Numbered from the stretch's first letter, positions 12,658 to 25,755 are shown. The stretch: 64,000 nucleotides of DNA from Circinella umbellata (GCA_025093555.1 JAIWNF010000068.1:62001-126000), one strand, 5' to 3'. Program-made: numbers and translations. The notes: generated from the letters alone by a model not told the origin.

Positions 12658-13323
12658 AATGATTTTAGCTACAAAAAGAGTAGTAGTAGTAATAGTAGTA
12701 GTAGTCTTTTTTTTTATATTTTCTTTTTTTTTTAAAAAAATACACAAATTATCTATACAGAAACCAGACCATGTTTATTGGTTAGTTAACTATTATTTTA
12801 TACGTACGTACGTAGTAGTAATATCATAACCTACTCTCCCCCCCTCTTGTTTTACTCCTTAATAATAATAATCTCTCTTCTTCCTTTTTTAACCCCTTGA
12901 ATTATTTGATTCTCCCCTCATATTCGCTATATTGTAAAACACGATACCATTACATATTACTTTTTCAGTTACTGTAAAGTCAATCGGATTTTTGTTTAAT
13001 TTTTGTTTGATTTACATCAAAAAATATTGTTACTTTACTGATAACCTAGACAACACACGACAAACATTAAATGAAATTGGGTACTTTTATACGTCATAAA
13101 CGGTAGTAACAGTGATTAATAATATATAAATAATATAGGGGGGAGGCAGGAAGCAGGGTGAGGGAGTGGAAGAAACTCTGTATGTATATATAGGATGGAA
13201 ACAGCATATATATATATATATATATATAATGTATAAATGAATAACTTGTATTATTATTATTAAACTATTAAACTATTAAATTACTATATAAAATATAAAA
13301 TGATTAAGTCTCTTTTACTACTA
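12658..13323. other. convergent 3' intergenic region
   Basis: Lies between the ends of two converging genes. It contains TAG and TA microsatellites (about 12680-12705 and 13205-13228) and A/T-rich sequence suited to polyadenylation in both directions. No gene seen. Confidence 0.6.
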
Positions 13324-16300
13324 CTAATGTAGATTAGATGAAGCCTGTGATGAAGCTGCAGAAGGTGGAGGTCGTTGCCAAACACCCACACGGCCTTTTC
13401 GATCTGTTGTAACAATAACATCTTCACGAAAATAAACACCCACACAAGGATCTGCATGTACTGCCTTAACCATCGTCGGTTGTAAAAATGCAACCTGATT
13501 TTTGGATTGAATCGGATGAACCGTAGGCCCTTGATCCTGTATGGAATTCAACATATTTGCAGAAGGACCATTATGTTGTGATGAAACTGAATTTCCTCGA
13601 TGTCTACCACCTGTTGCCGTTCTCTAATTTATATATATATAGATCATTGTCAGTTTTATGAAAATGACTTTTTTTCTTGAACTTACCATTTTTGGTCTGT
13701 GTAACGCATTAACTGAAAAATCCCACAATATTAATTTCGCATCCTCTCCTACACTTGCAAATCGATATACTCTTTCATCACAACGCCAAGAATCAAAAGC
13801 AACTCCAGTAACATATGAACTATGTCCTTGACATCGTGCAATTATTCGCTGTTCACGGAAAGCCCATATTGTTACAAGATCATCCTCACCACCCGTCTAA
13901 CAAAAAAAAGAAAAAGAAAAGTATGAATACTAGAAGGTGGATTTAAATAATTCTTTTTTTTAGAAAAGAAAAAACCCAAAGATACTTGCAAGTATATATC
14001 GACCATCTGGACTCCATGCTACACAATTCATACCACCATAATATGATTGATAAATATCATATAATCTAAGAATAATATATATATATTTATGTATATATGA
14101 ATTGATCCTATATCTTTTTCTCCAATAAGTGAATTTATAATAAAAAGTCATAAAAAAACTTACGTTTCTTGAACAAAATTAATAACCCGCAATAAACCAT
14201 CCAATCCAACTACCGCGACATGCTGACAATCCGGTGAAAATGCAAAAGCTACATATCATATTTTTTTTATCATATAAATACTCATAATACTATAAAAAAG
14301 AGATTTTGTGATTATTATTTTTTTACCTTTAATTGGTTTTGAAGATAAGGTCCAATGTGTCACTGGGTTACATTTCATAGAAATCTTGGGTGATGGCTTG
14401 GTTACTCGAAACCTTCAATAAAAAAATCAGTTTTTATTTTTACTTTTACTTTTCTTATATTTTTTTCTCCCTTAGTAATTAGAGTAGACACACACACACA
14501 CACACACAAATATGATCAAAATCTAAGAAAAATAAAATGAATGATGGACTCACGTGGTTTTTTGTTGTGATTCCATGGTAGTATTCGATGTATTGTTATG
14601 ATGGATATGTAAACTTCCAGTACTGTAATGTTTCCGCCGATTTAACATAGGAGGTGTTGTAGAAGAGAGCCCCGTCGTAGCCAATGGATGAAATGGTTCA
14701 TCTTCTTTATCTTTATCAAATATCATCATCGTTCCATCTGCGAATGCTGCCATAAATAAAGATTCAGAGCCTTGTAACCATTTGATCATAGTAATAGCTG
14801 ACGAATTCATGATACCCTACATGTATATATGGCAATATTTTAATTTTTAACATGTCGTTTCTTTCTACATCATCCAAATCCATCCCCGTCCCGATTTCTA
14901 CTTAAAGCGAACTTACACCCTTATTTATTCGACCATACTTATTACAAAGCGGATCAAACCATACAATGTCACCCGATGAAAACCCAATAATAATGTCCAG
15001 ATGATCAGATCCTCTTGTTAATAAATTTATATCGTGTGCTGTTGGATTAGCTTTGGCAAAAATAATACGCGATAGGGGTTCCTATTTTAGAAATTGTTAT
15101 ATCATCAAGTTACACAGTCTTTTTTTTTTTGTCGTCGCACCACAAACATATACACACCTAAAATCCCAATCCAGAAAGAAAAATGTTACCTTGGGATGAC
15201 CAAATGCATCAATCCACACAAAACTATTTCCACAATTATAAAATAAATTGGTATCTTCACTAGTTCTAGCTACGAGAATCTTGGCTAATTGGTTACTGGT
15301 AACAATTTTATTAACAAAACTAGACGATGTCTTTGTAATATTCGTCCGAGGTTTTCGTCTAGAACTGACTGAATTATTTCTTGATAAAAATGAAAATCCT
15401 CCATTATTACTATTCCCATTGCTACTGTTAATATTATTGCTATTGCTATTGCTATTGTTGCTGTTGCTATGGATATAATTATTATTACTATGACTAATAC
15501 TGTTGGTTGTACTGGTTGATAATGAAGGCGATATCATATTTGGGGGTAAAGGTGGCGACGTCGATAAGAAGGAAGGTCCTTCTAAAGAAGATCCAAGTTT
15601 GGGTATGATGCTATTGTTATTGACCGCTTGACCTTCCGGAATAGAAGGAGACAAGGGTGATACCGAAATTCCACCATGGTGGTTGTTGTAATGGTGACCG
15701 TGATGCGGGTGAAGGTATCTATTACTGTTACTATTGCTATTATTACTGCTGTTATTACTGTTACTAGTCGTATTATTATTATTACTGTTATTACTGTTAC
15801 TACTGTTGTTGTTGTTATTATAACTCGATGAACTACTGGATAAAGAAGGTGTACGAGAATCTTCGTCCGAGTTATTACTATTGTTATTATTGTTGTCATG
15901 AGAAGTTGAAGAAGAAGTCGATCCAAAAATTCGTCGGTAGGACCGTGCACCCGGCTGTGGCTCGTAACGTTGTAAATTATTAAAAGTTGTTTCTTTATAT
16001 TTGATGGAAACTAAACTGGCAGTTGTACCTATACTAAAGTTAGGTGTCAAGGATCGAAAAAAAGCTTGATTGGCTAAATGATAAATGCCTTCAGGAGCTT
16101 GGAACTCCTCACACTCATGTCCTGGAATAGACGGTGGACTATAGGTTGTCATGCGAGATGAAGTAGATCGAAGAGCATCGCCGGCCGAATGTCGTCGAGT
16201 AATGAAGTTTCCGCCCTAAAAAAATATAAAGTATGCATACATATCGAAGTCAATGACAACAATAATAATAGATAAATAACGGGCACATCACTTCTGATAT

Positions 16301-16337
16301 AATTTGTTTTTGTTTTTTTGCTTACTCCGTCAACCAT
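13324..16337 (-). CDS. creC: WDR20/CreC-type WD40 protein
   Basis: Nine exons on the minus strand: 16326-16337, 15190-16215, 14917-15081, 14554-14816, 14327-14412, 14164-14248, 13990-14065, 13687-13896, 13324-13623 (740 aa). WD40 blocks are near-identical to the family: [64 protein letters not shown], and [18 protein letters not shown] followed by [11 protein letters not shown]. In Aspergillus, CreC binds the deubiquitinase CreB and acts in carbon catabolite repression; in animals WDR20 activates USP12/46. The same scaffold role is inferred here. The N-terminal third has a long Asn/Ser low-complexity insertion (about 15400-15900). The intron after exon 7 uses a GC donor (GCAAGT). The start is a 12-nt exon encoding MVDG; ATG 16152 is the fallback. 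Confidence 0.88.
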
Positions 16338-17021
16338 ATAAATATTATTTACTCTAACAAAATAATTAAATAAAAAGTGAAAGTAAGAAAGAAAAGAAAA
16401 AGAGGGAAAAAAATAGAGGGGTAACAAAAAGTATATTATTATAAGCAGTAAGAATAATATTAATTTTTTTTATAATCAAATCCAAGCAAGAAAGTTTGTG
16501 AGACAGTGTAGAGAGGCCGGAGTAAACCCTTTTCTCCAACTGTTTACATCATTCCCTACCCTGCCAATCCTTTTTAAAATAAAGAGCTAAAGAATACTAT
16601 TCACTCATCGTATAATTTCTGTATATACTATTATTAACGAGTAGACTAATATTATGACTAAAATGCTTAGTTTTCATTACCATTTAAATCTTAAAAATTA
16701 AGTTATCTTATGATTCATTTTCATCAAAAGAGTTCCATGTTATTTAAGATAATCTTTTTATTATTATCAAAAGGGTCAAACTGTTATTCTTATCATGCTT
16801 TTCTAGTATTTATTGATTAAGTAATGGCTTTTATAAACTTATTTTAGCCCAGAATTATCCAATTGAAAATTTAAAAAACAGTGGTCAGTCAACTTAATTT
16901 TGTTGGGAGGACAATTCCACTTCCACTTCTTCAGTATTCTTCTTTTACCCTGCTTACCTAAAAAGAGCACGCTTTTCTTTTTTGTTAAATACCTTTTTTT
17001 TTTTTTGAAAGAAAATTCACC
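16338..17021. promoter_or_regulatory. shared divergent promoter, creC / TAF12
   Basis: A 684-bp gap between two divergent starts. T-rich tracts lead into the TAF12 start (CACCATGG context at 17022). No specific operator was recognised. Confidence 0.5.
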
Positions 17022-18420
17022 ATGGCTAGCAATAATCCTTTTCCACAACAACTTCAACAGTTACCATTAATGATTCAGCAATATCATAAACAAGCAGAAA
17101 TGTTAACCAACAGTATTACACAGCTACGTCAAAATTTAGAACGTACTGATCTTTCTCAAGAAGAAAAGAATCAAATCAAACATCAAGAACAAGAAATGCA
17201 ATCTAAACTCGCTGTATATCAAACTTTTCTTAATAACTTGACACCAAAATTAACTCCTGCTCAACAACAAATGGTCATGCAGCAACTTGCTGTTAATCAA
17301 AATCTTGAATCAATACAACAGCAACACCACCAGCAACAGCAACAACAGCAACATCACCAGCAACAACAACAACAACAAGCACCACCTTCTCAACCAGGAT
17401 CACCTGCATTCCCTCAACATCCTCCTTTGAATATTCAACAAATTGGTAAGAGTTCTTATATATTTTAGTAAATTGGTTTATGAGTTTATTTGGTGTTGTT
17501 TGTGATTGTTATATATATATGAAAGGAAACATGGTGTGATATCTAATGTTCATATCAAACACGAAAAAAAAAATCATACTAATGCACATGAAAAACTCAT
17601 AATATATAAATATAAAGCTGCTCAACAACATCAAATGATGGCAATGGCAGGTTCTCCTCCTCAACCCATGTCAGCAACTTCATCACCTCGTCAACCTATA
17701 TCTACACCTCTTGCTTCCCTTGCACCTTCTAAACAAAATACACCTGTTGCCACTCCTACAAAAGGTATGTTTACCTTTCCAACGATGTCTGGTCCACCAC
17801 CATCAGCAAATTCAGCCATGACTCAAAAACCAACTGTACCTATTACACCTGATCTTGAGAGTGGTTCACGTATATTGGGTAAACGAAAGATTCAGGAACT
17901 TGTTGGTCAAATTGATCCATCAGAACGATTAGAACCAGAAGTGGAAGATGTAACTGTTTTATATTATAATATATTTATAAGAGAAAGGATGGATCAAAGG
18001 AAAAAAAGTTTTAATATATATGTATGATTTATATATATATTTAGATCTTATTGGAAATTGCAGATGAGTTTATTGAATCAGTTACAAAATTCGCTTGTCG
18101 ATTAGCCAAACATCGTAAATCAGATACTTTAGAAGTTAAAGATCTTCAATTACATCTTGGTAAGGGGAACAAAAGGAACAATTTCTTTTAATTATTTATA
18201 GGAATAGCTTCATTCGATGGATGTTAATTATCTCATACGATTGTATCACTTATTATTAGAACGTAATTGGAATGTACGTATACCTGGATTTGCAGCAGAT
18301 GAAATAAGATCACTTCGAAAACCAGTTCTTCCAAGTAGTCATCAAAGTAAAGTACAAGCTGTAAATACTGCTAAAGCACAAGGATCATCTGGACAACATT
18401 CGAAGAAGGATAATAACTAA
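17022..18420 (+). CDS. TAF12: TFIID subunit 12 (TAF12)
   Basis: Exons: 17022-17445, 17618-17949, 18045-18159, 18260-18420 (343 aa). TAF12 is a histone-fold subunit of TFIID and, in fungi, of SAGA; it pairs with TAF4 or Ada1 in the nucleus. The C-terminal histone fold begins [20 protein letters not shown]. It is completed only by splicing: [12 protein letters not shown], then [23 protein letters not shown], then [11 protein letters not shown]. The N-terminal half is Gln-rich (Q/H tracts about residues 95-125), followed by a Pro/Ser/Thr linker. ATG in a CACCATGG context supports the start. The gene ends about 0.9 kb from the convergent hexose transporter gene. Confidence 0.92.
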
Positions 18421-19317
18421 AACAATAATTATGTGATATAATGGAATATAAAAAAATTAAAACAGAAAAAAGTAGGGTTACTGATATATGTCCAGTTAAA
18501 CAATTTCTTTATTAACAAAAGCAATCAAGGTTAATTGATAATATTTATCAGTTTGTGCTATGTATTTGGATTAGTTTTGTGGCAAATTAAATGTAGTGGT
18601 TGAAGAGAGGTTATATTATATATATGTGTGTGTTGCATGAAAAGATGTTAACATCCTATTAGTATTTTTATAACATCACAGAAGAAAAAGTTATTTATAT
18701 GCTATTGTAAAGACACGGTTTTTAGCAAAAAATAAAACCTACTACTGTATCTTTTTGACTATCTCCTTAACAACAATCTCGTAATCTAGTAAATGATACA
18801 AACGAATTATGATTTGTTATTAGAACATAGATGAAAGATAGATACGACATATCCCTTTAAATAGCAAAATAAGCACTCATACGCTTTAAAAGACAAAGCT
18901 AGGTATCAAAGCGAAAGTTACAACCTATCATACATATAAATATACTATCAGACATAAAAGTTAAAAGGATATGATAAGTATATATAAAGAGAAATTCATC
19001 AATACTACAATTGTCGAAAATAAGAAATGAAGGAACCTTATAAAATAAAAGAAATCAGTTAAGTTGATTTCTTTATAATTTATTATGTAACTATTAGGAT
19101 AAAAGAGGTGTTTTTTTTTTCAATTTGAAAATGAAACAATAATGACAAGTGATAATATTAATAATAATAATAATAATAATAGGAATAAAACTACTGTTTT
19201 TTTCTTGGATGGGTAATAAGAATATCTACATATTAAAAAAGAATTATTTATAAAAAAAGGGGATTATAAAAAAAGAAGATGAAAATTTATATACGACAAT
19301 TTTTTTCTTTAAATAAA
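18421..19317. other. convergent 3' intergenic region
   Basis: AT-rich DNA between the ends of TAF12 (+) and the transporter (-). A (TAA)n run lies near 19158-19182. No coding frame or structural RNA is supported. Confidence 0.6.
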
Positions 19318-21415
19318 TTAAACAGGGTTCTTCTTTTCATCGGTCTGTTTGATATCAATAGAAGGTTCTTCATCACCTTCATTGATATTAGCGTGATTGA
19401 CATCACCGAAAGCTTCATCAATCTCTTCTAAACTTTTACCCTTTGTTTCGACAAAGAAAAGATATACTACAAAATGATAAAATAAAGTTATTATTGGTCA
19501 ACTTGATATTCTTCAGCACAATATCAAAATTTAAATATCTTTGTGTAGGCCTACCTAAGACGAATGAAACGGCACAGAAAGCCATGTAAAAGATGTAAGT
19601 TGCCCATTGTATTTTTACTAGTAATTCAGGTGTCCAAAGACCGACAGCAAAGTTACAAAGCCAATTGGACGAAACAGCCAAAGACATTCCTTTGGCTCGT
19701 GCACGAAGTGGGAAAATTTCAGCAGGATCTGAGTAAAAAAAATATTATCAGTTTAGTAAAAAAAAAAAAAAAGGTAGAAATGATAATAGTCATGACGTAG
19801 GTTACACCGAATAACTTTAATATACTTACAAAGCCAACCAACACATGCCCAGGAACAGCCAAAAGTAAATACATAAATCATTGTAAAAGCAATAACTAAA
19901 ATGGATGATGTCAAGCCCATATCATACTTGTTGAATACTCCCATCAAAATAAGCCAAATAACCATAAAACAACTGCCAGCCATAAAGAGTTTACGACGAC
20001 CTGCTCGATCAACTAAGAAAATAGCTACAAGAGCACCTACAAAGTAAGCCAATGCAGTGAAACCAGCCATAAGAATTGGCATACGACCAGCACCGAGTAC
20101 TCTTTCGTACATCTTGGGAGCGTAGTACTGTTTTTTTTAAGAAAAAAGAAAGAGGGATAAATTAATGAGTAAAACCATAATATAATTTATTTTTTCTTGT
20201 TCACAAGCAAATAGTTCAGTATATATATATATCTTACCGTAACAATGTTAATACCCGAAAGTTGTGCCAATGCTTGTACCATGATAGAAATTATAGAACG
20301 ACGACGCATAGTTGTAAACATTTCCTTCCAACTTGCCTGACCAAGAGCTGCTTCATAATTGACTGCATTAACAATATCTTGACGTTCTTTTTGTACACCC
20401 TCATCACTTTCATCTTTGCCGTACAATCGAGCCAAAACCGCAGTTGCTCTGTCAACATTACCCTTCTTGACAAGGAAACGAGGAGATTCTGGCAAAATAA
20501 AGCAACCAACTGCGAGAATAACAGCGAAAACACATTGAAGAAGTAAAGGACCACGCCATGACCATTCACCATCAATGTACGTAAATCCATAATCAATAAA
20601 ACCTATATAAATATGTATATATTAGTTTATCTTATATATTTGAGCTTCTTCCCATCTTCCAACCCATCCAAAAAAAAATGGACGACTTCTTTTTTTCTTA
20701 TTACCTGAGCATGCATAACCGAACATGTTGATACTCATGCCTGCAACAGTAACTCTACCTCGCTATATAAAATAGGAATGAGTAAACATATAATTATTAT
20801 TAGATATTATGTCAATATGTATGATTCTGCATACATACACGCGCACAAAAAATTCGCCCATCCTATTTTCCCATGAATCAAAAAAAAAACTTACATTATG
20901 TGCACGACTCAACTCAGCCATGTAAACAGGTACAACAGTACTTAAAAATCCAATACCGAAACCAGCAATCAATCTACCAAACAAGATTTGAACAAGTGTC
21001 ACGGATACCGTTTGAAGAATACCACCAACAATAAACACTAAGGAACCAATTTCGATTGTCCATCGACGACCCAAATTATCCATAAACCAAGGAGCAATAT
21101 AAGATGTCACCCAAGCACCAAGCAAGAAAATACTGACAACGAAACCTTGAATTGTCTCACTTGGATGATTAAATGTTTCAAGCCAATGGTTATTTACCAA
21201 GATACCTGCTAACACACCCTGATCATCTATTATAATAATAAAAAATGAGTATCGTTTTTTTTTCATTTGATCCGATCTACTACTACTAATATATCATCCA
21301 CATCCATGAATCCAAATTGTATTATAATAATAAACTTACAACCAAAAAGGAATTGACCAACAGATGCAAAGCATGCTAAAAGATATAGTAATAATGTTCC
21401 TTCTATCACAGCCAT
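19318..21415 (-). CDS. MFS hexose-type sugar transporter
   Basis: Seven exons on the minus strand: 21340-21415, 20895-21226, 20705-20762, 20238-20602, 19830-20127, 19555-19728, 19318-19466 (483 aa, about the usual length for the family; every junction keeps frame). A plasma-membrane sugar porter of the major facilitator superfamily, with about 12 hydrophobic spans. Signature motifs in order: FGYDQGVLAG in helix 1, NLGRRW after helix 2, the R-G-R loop after ELSRAHN, PESPRFLVKKG before the central loop, QALAQLSGINIVTYYAP in helix 7, DRAGRRKLF, YPAEIFPLRARAKG and VETKGKSLEEIDEAF. These place it with proton-coupled hexose uptake proteins; the exact sugar cannot be read. Mig1/CreA-like GC boxes occur upstream. 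Confidence 0.88.
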
Positions 21416-21547
21416 GCTTCAAACAAAAAGGAAATCAAGAGAATATGTGTGGAGAAAAGAAGAAAAGAAGAAAGAAAAAAGTGTTTTTAATGAATCAAGT
21501 TGATCTGAATAGAGAACTTATTTAAATGATTTTTCCGGTACCCTTTG

Positions 21548-21578
21548 CCCCGGATTTACATGTATTCTTTTTGCGGGG
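21548..21578. promoter_or_regulatory. two Mig1/CreA-like GC boxes upstream of the hexose transporter
   Basis: CCCCGG at 21548-21553 (CCGGGG on the other strand) and GCGGGG at 21573-21578 both fit the SYGGGG consensus known for Mig1/CreA. They lie about 135-165 bp before the start and stand out in AT-rich DNA. Function is inference. Confidence 0.4.
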
Positions 21579-24500
21579 AAATAATAAATGGGGTATATAG
21601 TTATTAAAATCTGTTGTTAATGGTTAGTGGTTTTATGTCGTTGTTCGTGATGAAAAAGGTGTGAGACACAAATCAAAAAAAAAAGAGAAGGAAAAAGGGA
21701 AAAAGTGGTTTCTCTGACAGGCCCGACCTTTTTTTTTAAGTTCCTTTTTCGATATATAGTTTCTCCATTTAGACTTCAACTTTTTTTTTCAAGCCAAAAG
21801 GGATCACACGATTTCCCCATGTCCTACACCTCTTTTTTCATCCCGCCAAAAAAGTAATAATGCAATTTTCTGGAGTATAGCATTTAGATCTTATTCTTCC
21901 ATTTGTCATACCCTGTTCTTTTTCCCTCTCTAAATAATGGGCTGGATTATTTTAACTGAGTTTGCGTCATTGACTTGTACAGAAAAGTTGATTCAAAGAA
22001 GTCGGCAACATTTTATTATTGTTCATTTGATCACGTTTCGTTTACTGTATAACTTGAGCACAATAAAACTTTCTTTATTTTTTTTCGTTTTATATAAGGT
22101 AGAATTCTCAGCTTACTCTTATGTAACTTCTTTAGATAACCAAATGCTTTTCTTCATTTTATAAAAGGTCTTGAAAGTAATAAAAAAGAGTATGTCATTT
22201 CGGGTTGTTTTTTTCACTGTGTCTCGGACTTAATGTAAAATTTTGGGGGAACTCTCACTTGGAGTTTCCTTATACTGTATATGTGTATATATGAGGGACA
22301 GAGAGCAAGAAAGATCAAGCATATATTTTTCTTTCTTATATATGCATCAACATAATCCGGCTATTGAAGCATTATCAAAAAGAAACTCATTAGAGGATAA
22401 CTTTATTCATTCTATGAACAGCATACCTCGTAATCTGATTCTTTTTGCTCTACTATTTTTTTTCCCATCATAACTAACTTAGTATATTGTACAACAAAAA
22501 CTTCTGGCGATCAAAAATCAAATAAAATACGTAAATTGTTCTTCTGTGTCAAAATAAAATAAAATTAAAGTTTGGTTTCTTCCTGCAGAACGGAAAGAAA
22601 GAAAAAAAAAACGTATCATCCCAACAAAAAAGTTTCCATGTTAAACAAGTTTCCATGGTTGCGTACTCTCCAACAACATTTTTCATGGGGTATATTAACG
22701 GACCTTCTTTTTTTTTATTACCCTTATGGAGGTTATGCATGCAAAAAAAAAAAACCTTTTTTTTTTCACCGCTCGTTCCCGCCAAAGTCTCAGAAATAGT
22801 ATATGCACGTTTTACCAATTAAATCATTAAGATAAATAATATTATAGAGTTATTGTTGTTTCAAGAGTTTCATATATAAATGAATGTACATACTTGTTTC
22901 CATGATCGATCCCTTATTAATTAATAATAGTTTATATATTACATAAGTCTTTTGATCTGGTGACAGGGTTACAGGTCCAAAAATTACCTCTTTTCCAAAT
23001 ATGGTAATTAAAGCATTGTACTCAGCAAAACAAAAGTGTGATACACTTGATTTTTTTTTTATATGAATTTAATTACTTGTAGTGGAATATACCTTCCATA
23101 AAAGTAATCGGTGAATTTTTTTTATTACTTTATAATGAAAATGATCATATTTTACAATATACATATATATCACAGAGGAAGACATTATTAACATATACAT
23201 TCACCAACTAGTAAATAATTTATAACAGATATTTTGGATCTAGGAACGCATTTTTTTATGAGTACTACCATTATATTAGTAATGACAGCAGCAGCAAACT
23301 TTAGTATTACAAAAATCCCAGAATAGAAATAACAACATTAAACATTCAGTAGTAGAGCATCCAGTAGTAGTTTAATGGATTGTCTTTTTTTGGTATTTTT
23401 CCGAACCATTTGTTGAAGTTTGCCTGTTGCCAGACAAGATATATAATACTTTAATATTGAGTACGTATGGTGCAAAAAAAAATGGCAGATCTCTTTTGAA
23501 TACTAATATTTATCTTATTGTTTAGGAGCAGGGTGGCAAGTCGCTTATCATAATATATACGGGAATACTATACACTGAAGGTAAAATGTTTTTTAACCAT
23601 TACGTACGTACTAAGCCTATAAGGAGTAAATGTGAAAATTTTATTGAAGAAAAAACCGTTATTCTAAAAACGGATACGTAATAGAGCGTTTGAGAATCTT
23701 TTTATGATTTTTTTTTCTTATTACATAGATAATGAATCTATTCTTATTTCAAATTTCTAGTTTTTCTAACAGTCTCGATAATAAAATCTTATCTTTCGGG
23801 AACATATGATGATTGTTTGGTATTTAAGAACTACGTAGAATTGATACGTACGTAATAGAAAAAAGAAGCAGAGTTCTTGTTTGTGGCAAAGTAGAAAGTA
23901 CTTAAAGTTTTATACTATATGAATACTGGAAATAATAAAAATAGTTGGATCACTATCTAATCATAGATCATATTTAATCAGGGAAGGAGCTACGTATTGT
24001 GATAAAGATTGGAAGCAAGTCTTCAATATGAGTTGGTCTTTATTCATATCACGATATACAAAACTTTATTTATATAATAAAGTTTGAATATTTTGATAAT
24101 CTAATGATTGTAATTATATTGCCTTTTCAACTATAAATCAAAAAAAATAGCGGATGATAATTCTTTGAAAGCCGGAAAGAATGCACTACGTACTATTGAA
24201 AAAAGCTTCACTGGTCTGAAATATATGATTTGCTGCTGTATACGCACACAAGGCTGTTTCAGATACTCAGTTAAAATGTGCTACCATAGAAACCCATCAA
24301 AAATACAGTATGAACTTGATGTGAACCAAACAAAATTAATTATCATTTTTTCTCACCCACAACATTAAGGACTAATTGGTGATGTTCAGTTTTTGATGCT
24401 GTTTATCTCGGTAATTATTTTATTTCAAAGGAGGGAGAGTTACCATGGCTAAATATAAAAAACGTAACTGCGTTGAACCAACACACATTGGACAAAAGAG

Positions 24501-24879
24501 GTATTCTCGCTTCTATGATTACAAAAAGTTACATATCATATGGGCTTCGCCATATGTATTGGAGAGTTTTGGGATGATGCCAAGGTAATGGAATCAAATT
24601 AAATCTTCATCAATGCTTTAATGTTTGAGAACAAGTAAAAAAAAAGTACAAATACACTTTCTAAAATGCTTTTCTTTTTATATTGGGTCCAAAAAATGCT
24701 ACACTATATGATCTGCCTTCCCAAAGTTCTGCGGCACATATACTGGTGTACTAAATGTAGTGTGTGACAAGTAAAAGAGAGAAAGGAAAACTTGTTAGAT
24801 ACATAAAATAATTGAAAGTACGTAAGCTTATTTCATGTAAATATATTACCCTGTAATAACTCGATAATGCATAGAGAGA
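21579..24879. other. long AT-rich intergenic DNA
   Basis: Upstream of the transporter the sequence is poly-A/T rich with several palindromic TACGTACGTA-type stretches (e.g. 23605, 23845). No spliced gene could be built. The only coding-like piece is a 47-codon frame at 24445-24588, listed separately. Confidence 0.5.
24445..24588 (+). CDS. possible small ORF of 47 aa, unsupported function
   Basis: An ATG in a strong context (TTACCATGGCT) opens a 47-residue basic, aromatic-rich frame (starts MAKYKKRNCVEPTHIGQKRY) ending at TAA 24588. The last codons also read as a splice donor (CCAAG then GTAATG), so it could be a first exon. The stretch CATATGG-GCTTCG-CCATATG inside it forms a hairpin. No family is recognised. 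Chance cannot be excluded. Confidence 0.2.
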   Translation: MAKYKKRNCVEPTHIGQKRYSRFYDYKKLHIIWASPYVLESFGMMPR

Positions 24880-25200
24880 GATAAAAGCAACACAAAAGTT
24901 GGGAATATTTTACCGGAGATTATACGAGAAACGTTTCGGTATACGTCGTGTCTCTGCGTCAACGCCAACGCCAACGCCAACGACCTTCTTTTTATATCAA
25001 AAACAACTATCTCTCTGTTCTTCAACCACAGCTATAATCAACTTCTCTTCTCTCTTCTCCCTCACCTCAACAAGTGACCAGAGCGAGAAAGTGTTTAGCT
25101 TCTCTTTTCTCATCCACACAACCATCCTGCAGCTGCTATTCAAGAAACAAGCATCAATAATTTTTTTATCACTATTAATAATAATGAATAGCAAAAACTA
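24880..25200 (+). other. leader-like pyrimidine-rich segment without a gene
   Basis: This stretch looks like the 5' leaders of real genes here: a TATA-like GATAAAAG (about 24881), then C/T-rich sequence, then ATG at 25183. The frame stops after five codons. It also holds four tandem copies of AACGCC (24960-24982). The dispersed repeat begins 140 bp later, so this may be the orphaned promoter of a disrupted gene. Inference only. Confidence 0.25.
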
Positions 25201-25340
25201 GGCATATATCTTTATATATTGAAGCGTTCAATGTGTGATTGAAGTACTTCGTATAAAGATATAAAATAAAAAAAAATCAATACACTATGTAGTTGTATTT
25301 CGATAATAAATCATATGAAATAGAATATGAATTTGGGTTG

Positions 25341-25500
25341 TGGGAGTTCTTATATTCAGGCATATTACGTCTATCCACAAAAGAGAAATCTTCTACTGAG
25401 TTTAAGAGACTTTATGCTCAAAGGAAACTATTGACAGATCAATTATTTAATTGTCAAAAGACTAAAAGATTTAAAAGGTAAAAATAGAACTGAAAAACGG
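25341..25500. repeat. dispersed repeat, copy 2 (partner at 2644)
   Basis: It starts TGGGAGTTCT and ends near AAAAATAGAACTGAA, matching the block order of copy 1. The left flank differs from copy 1, supporting this point as a true repeat boundary. The frame that runs across it is not considered coding. Confidence 0.55.
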
Positions 25501-25755
25501 TTGTAATCAATGTAATTTCTCTGCGCAAAAAAAAAAGTCTAAAGTATGGAGTTTTGTATATAGTTCAAAAAGCCAAACGAAGAAACGATTTTGTTTAGGA
25601 TCCCATTTTATAATATAATAAACTTATAAAATATCATAAATATAAAGAGTTTTTGGTTGTATGGCTTTGTAGACTATTAATCTATCTAATTTACTATATC
25701 ATGTTTGCAAAGAGATCGCGGTTCCTGGGTAACACACAGTCACCAATAAATTGAG

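Noticed and set aside
15582..15950. Thr/Val/Ile-rich frame overlapping creC
   Set aside because: Shadow of the Asn/Ser low-complexity part of creC in another frame.
24530..24560. Hairpin CATATGG-GCTTCG-CCATATG considered as part of a tRNA
   Set aside because: No D-arm, anticodon arm or T-arm consensus (GGTTCGA) in the correct positions.
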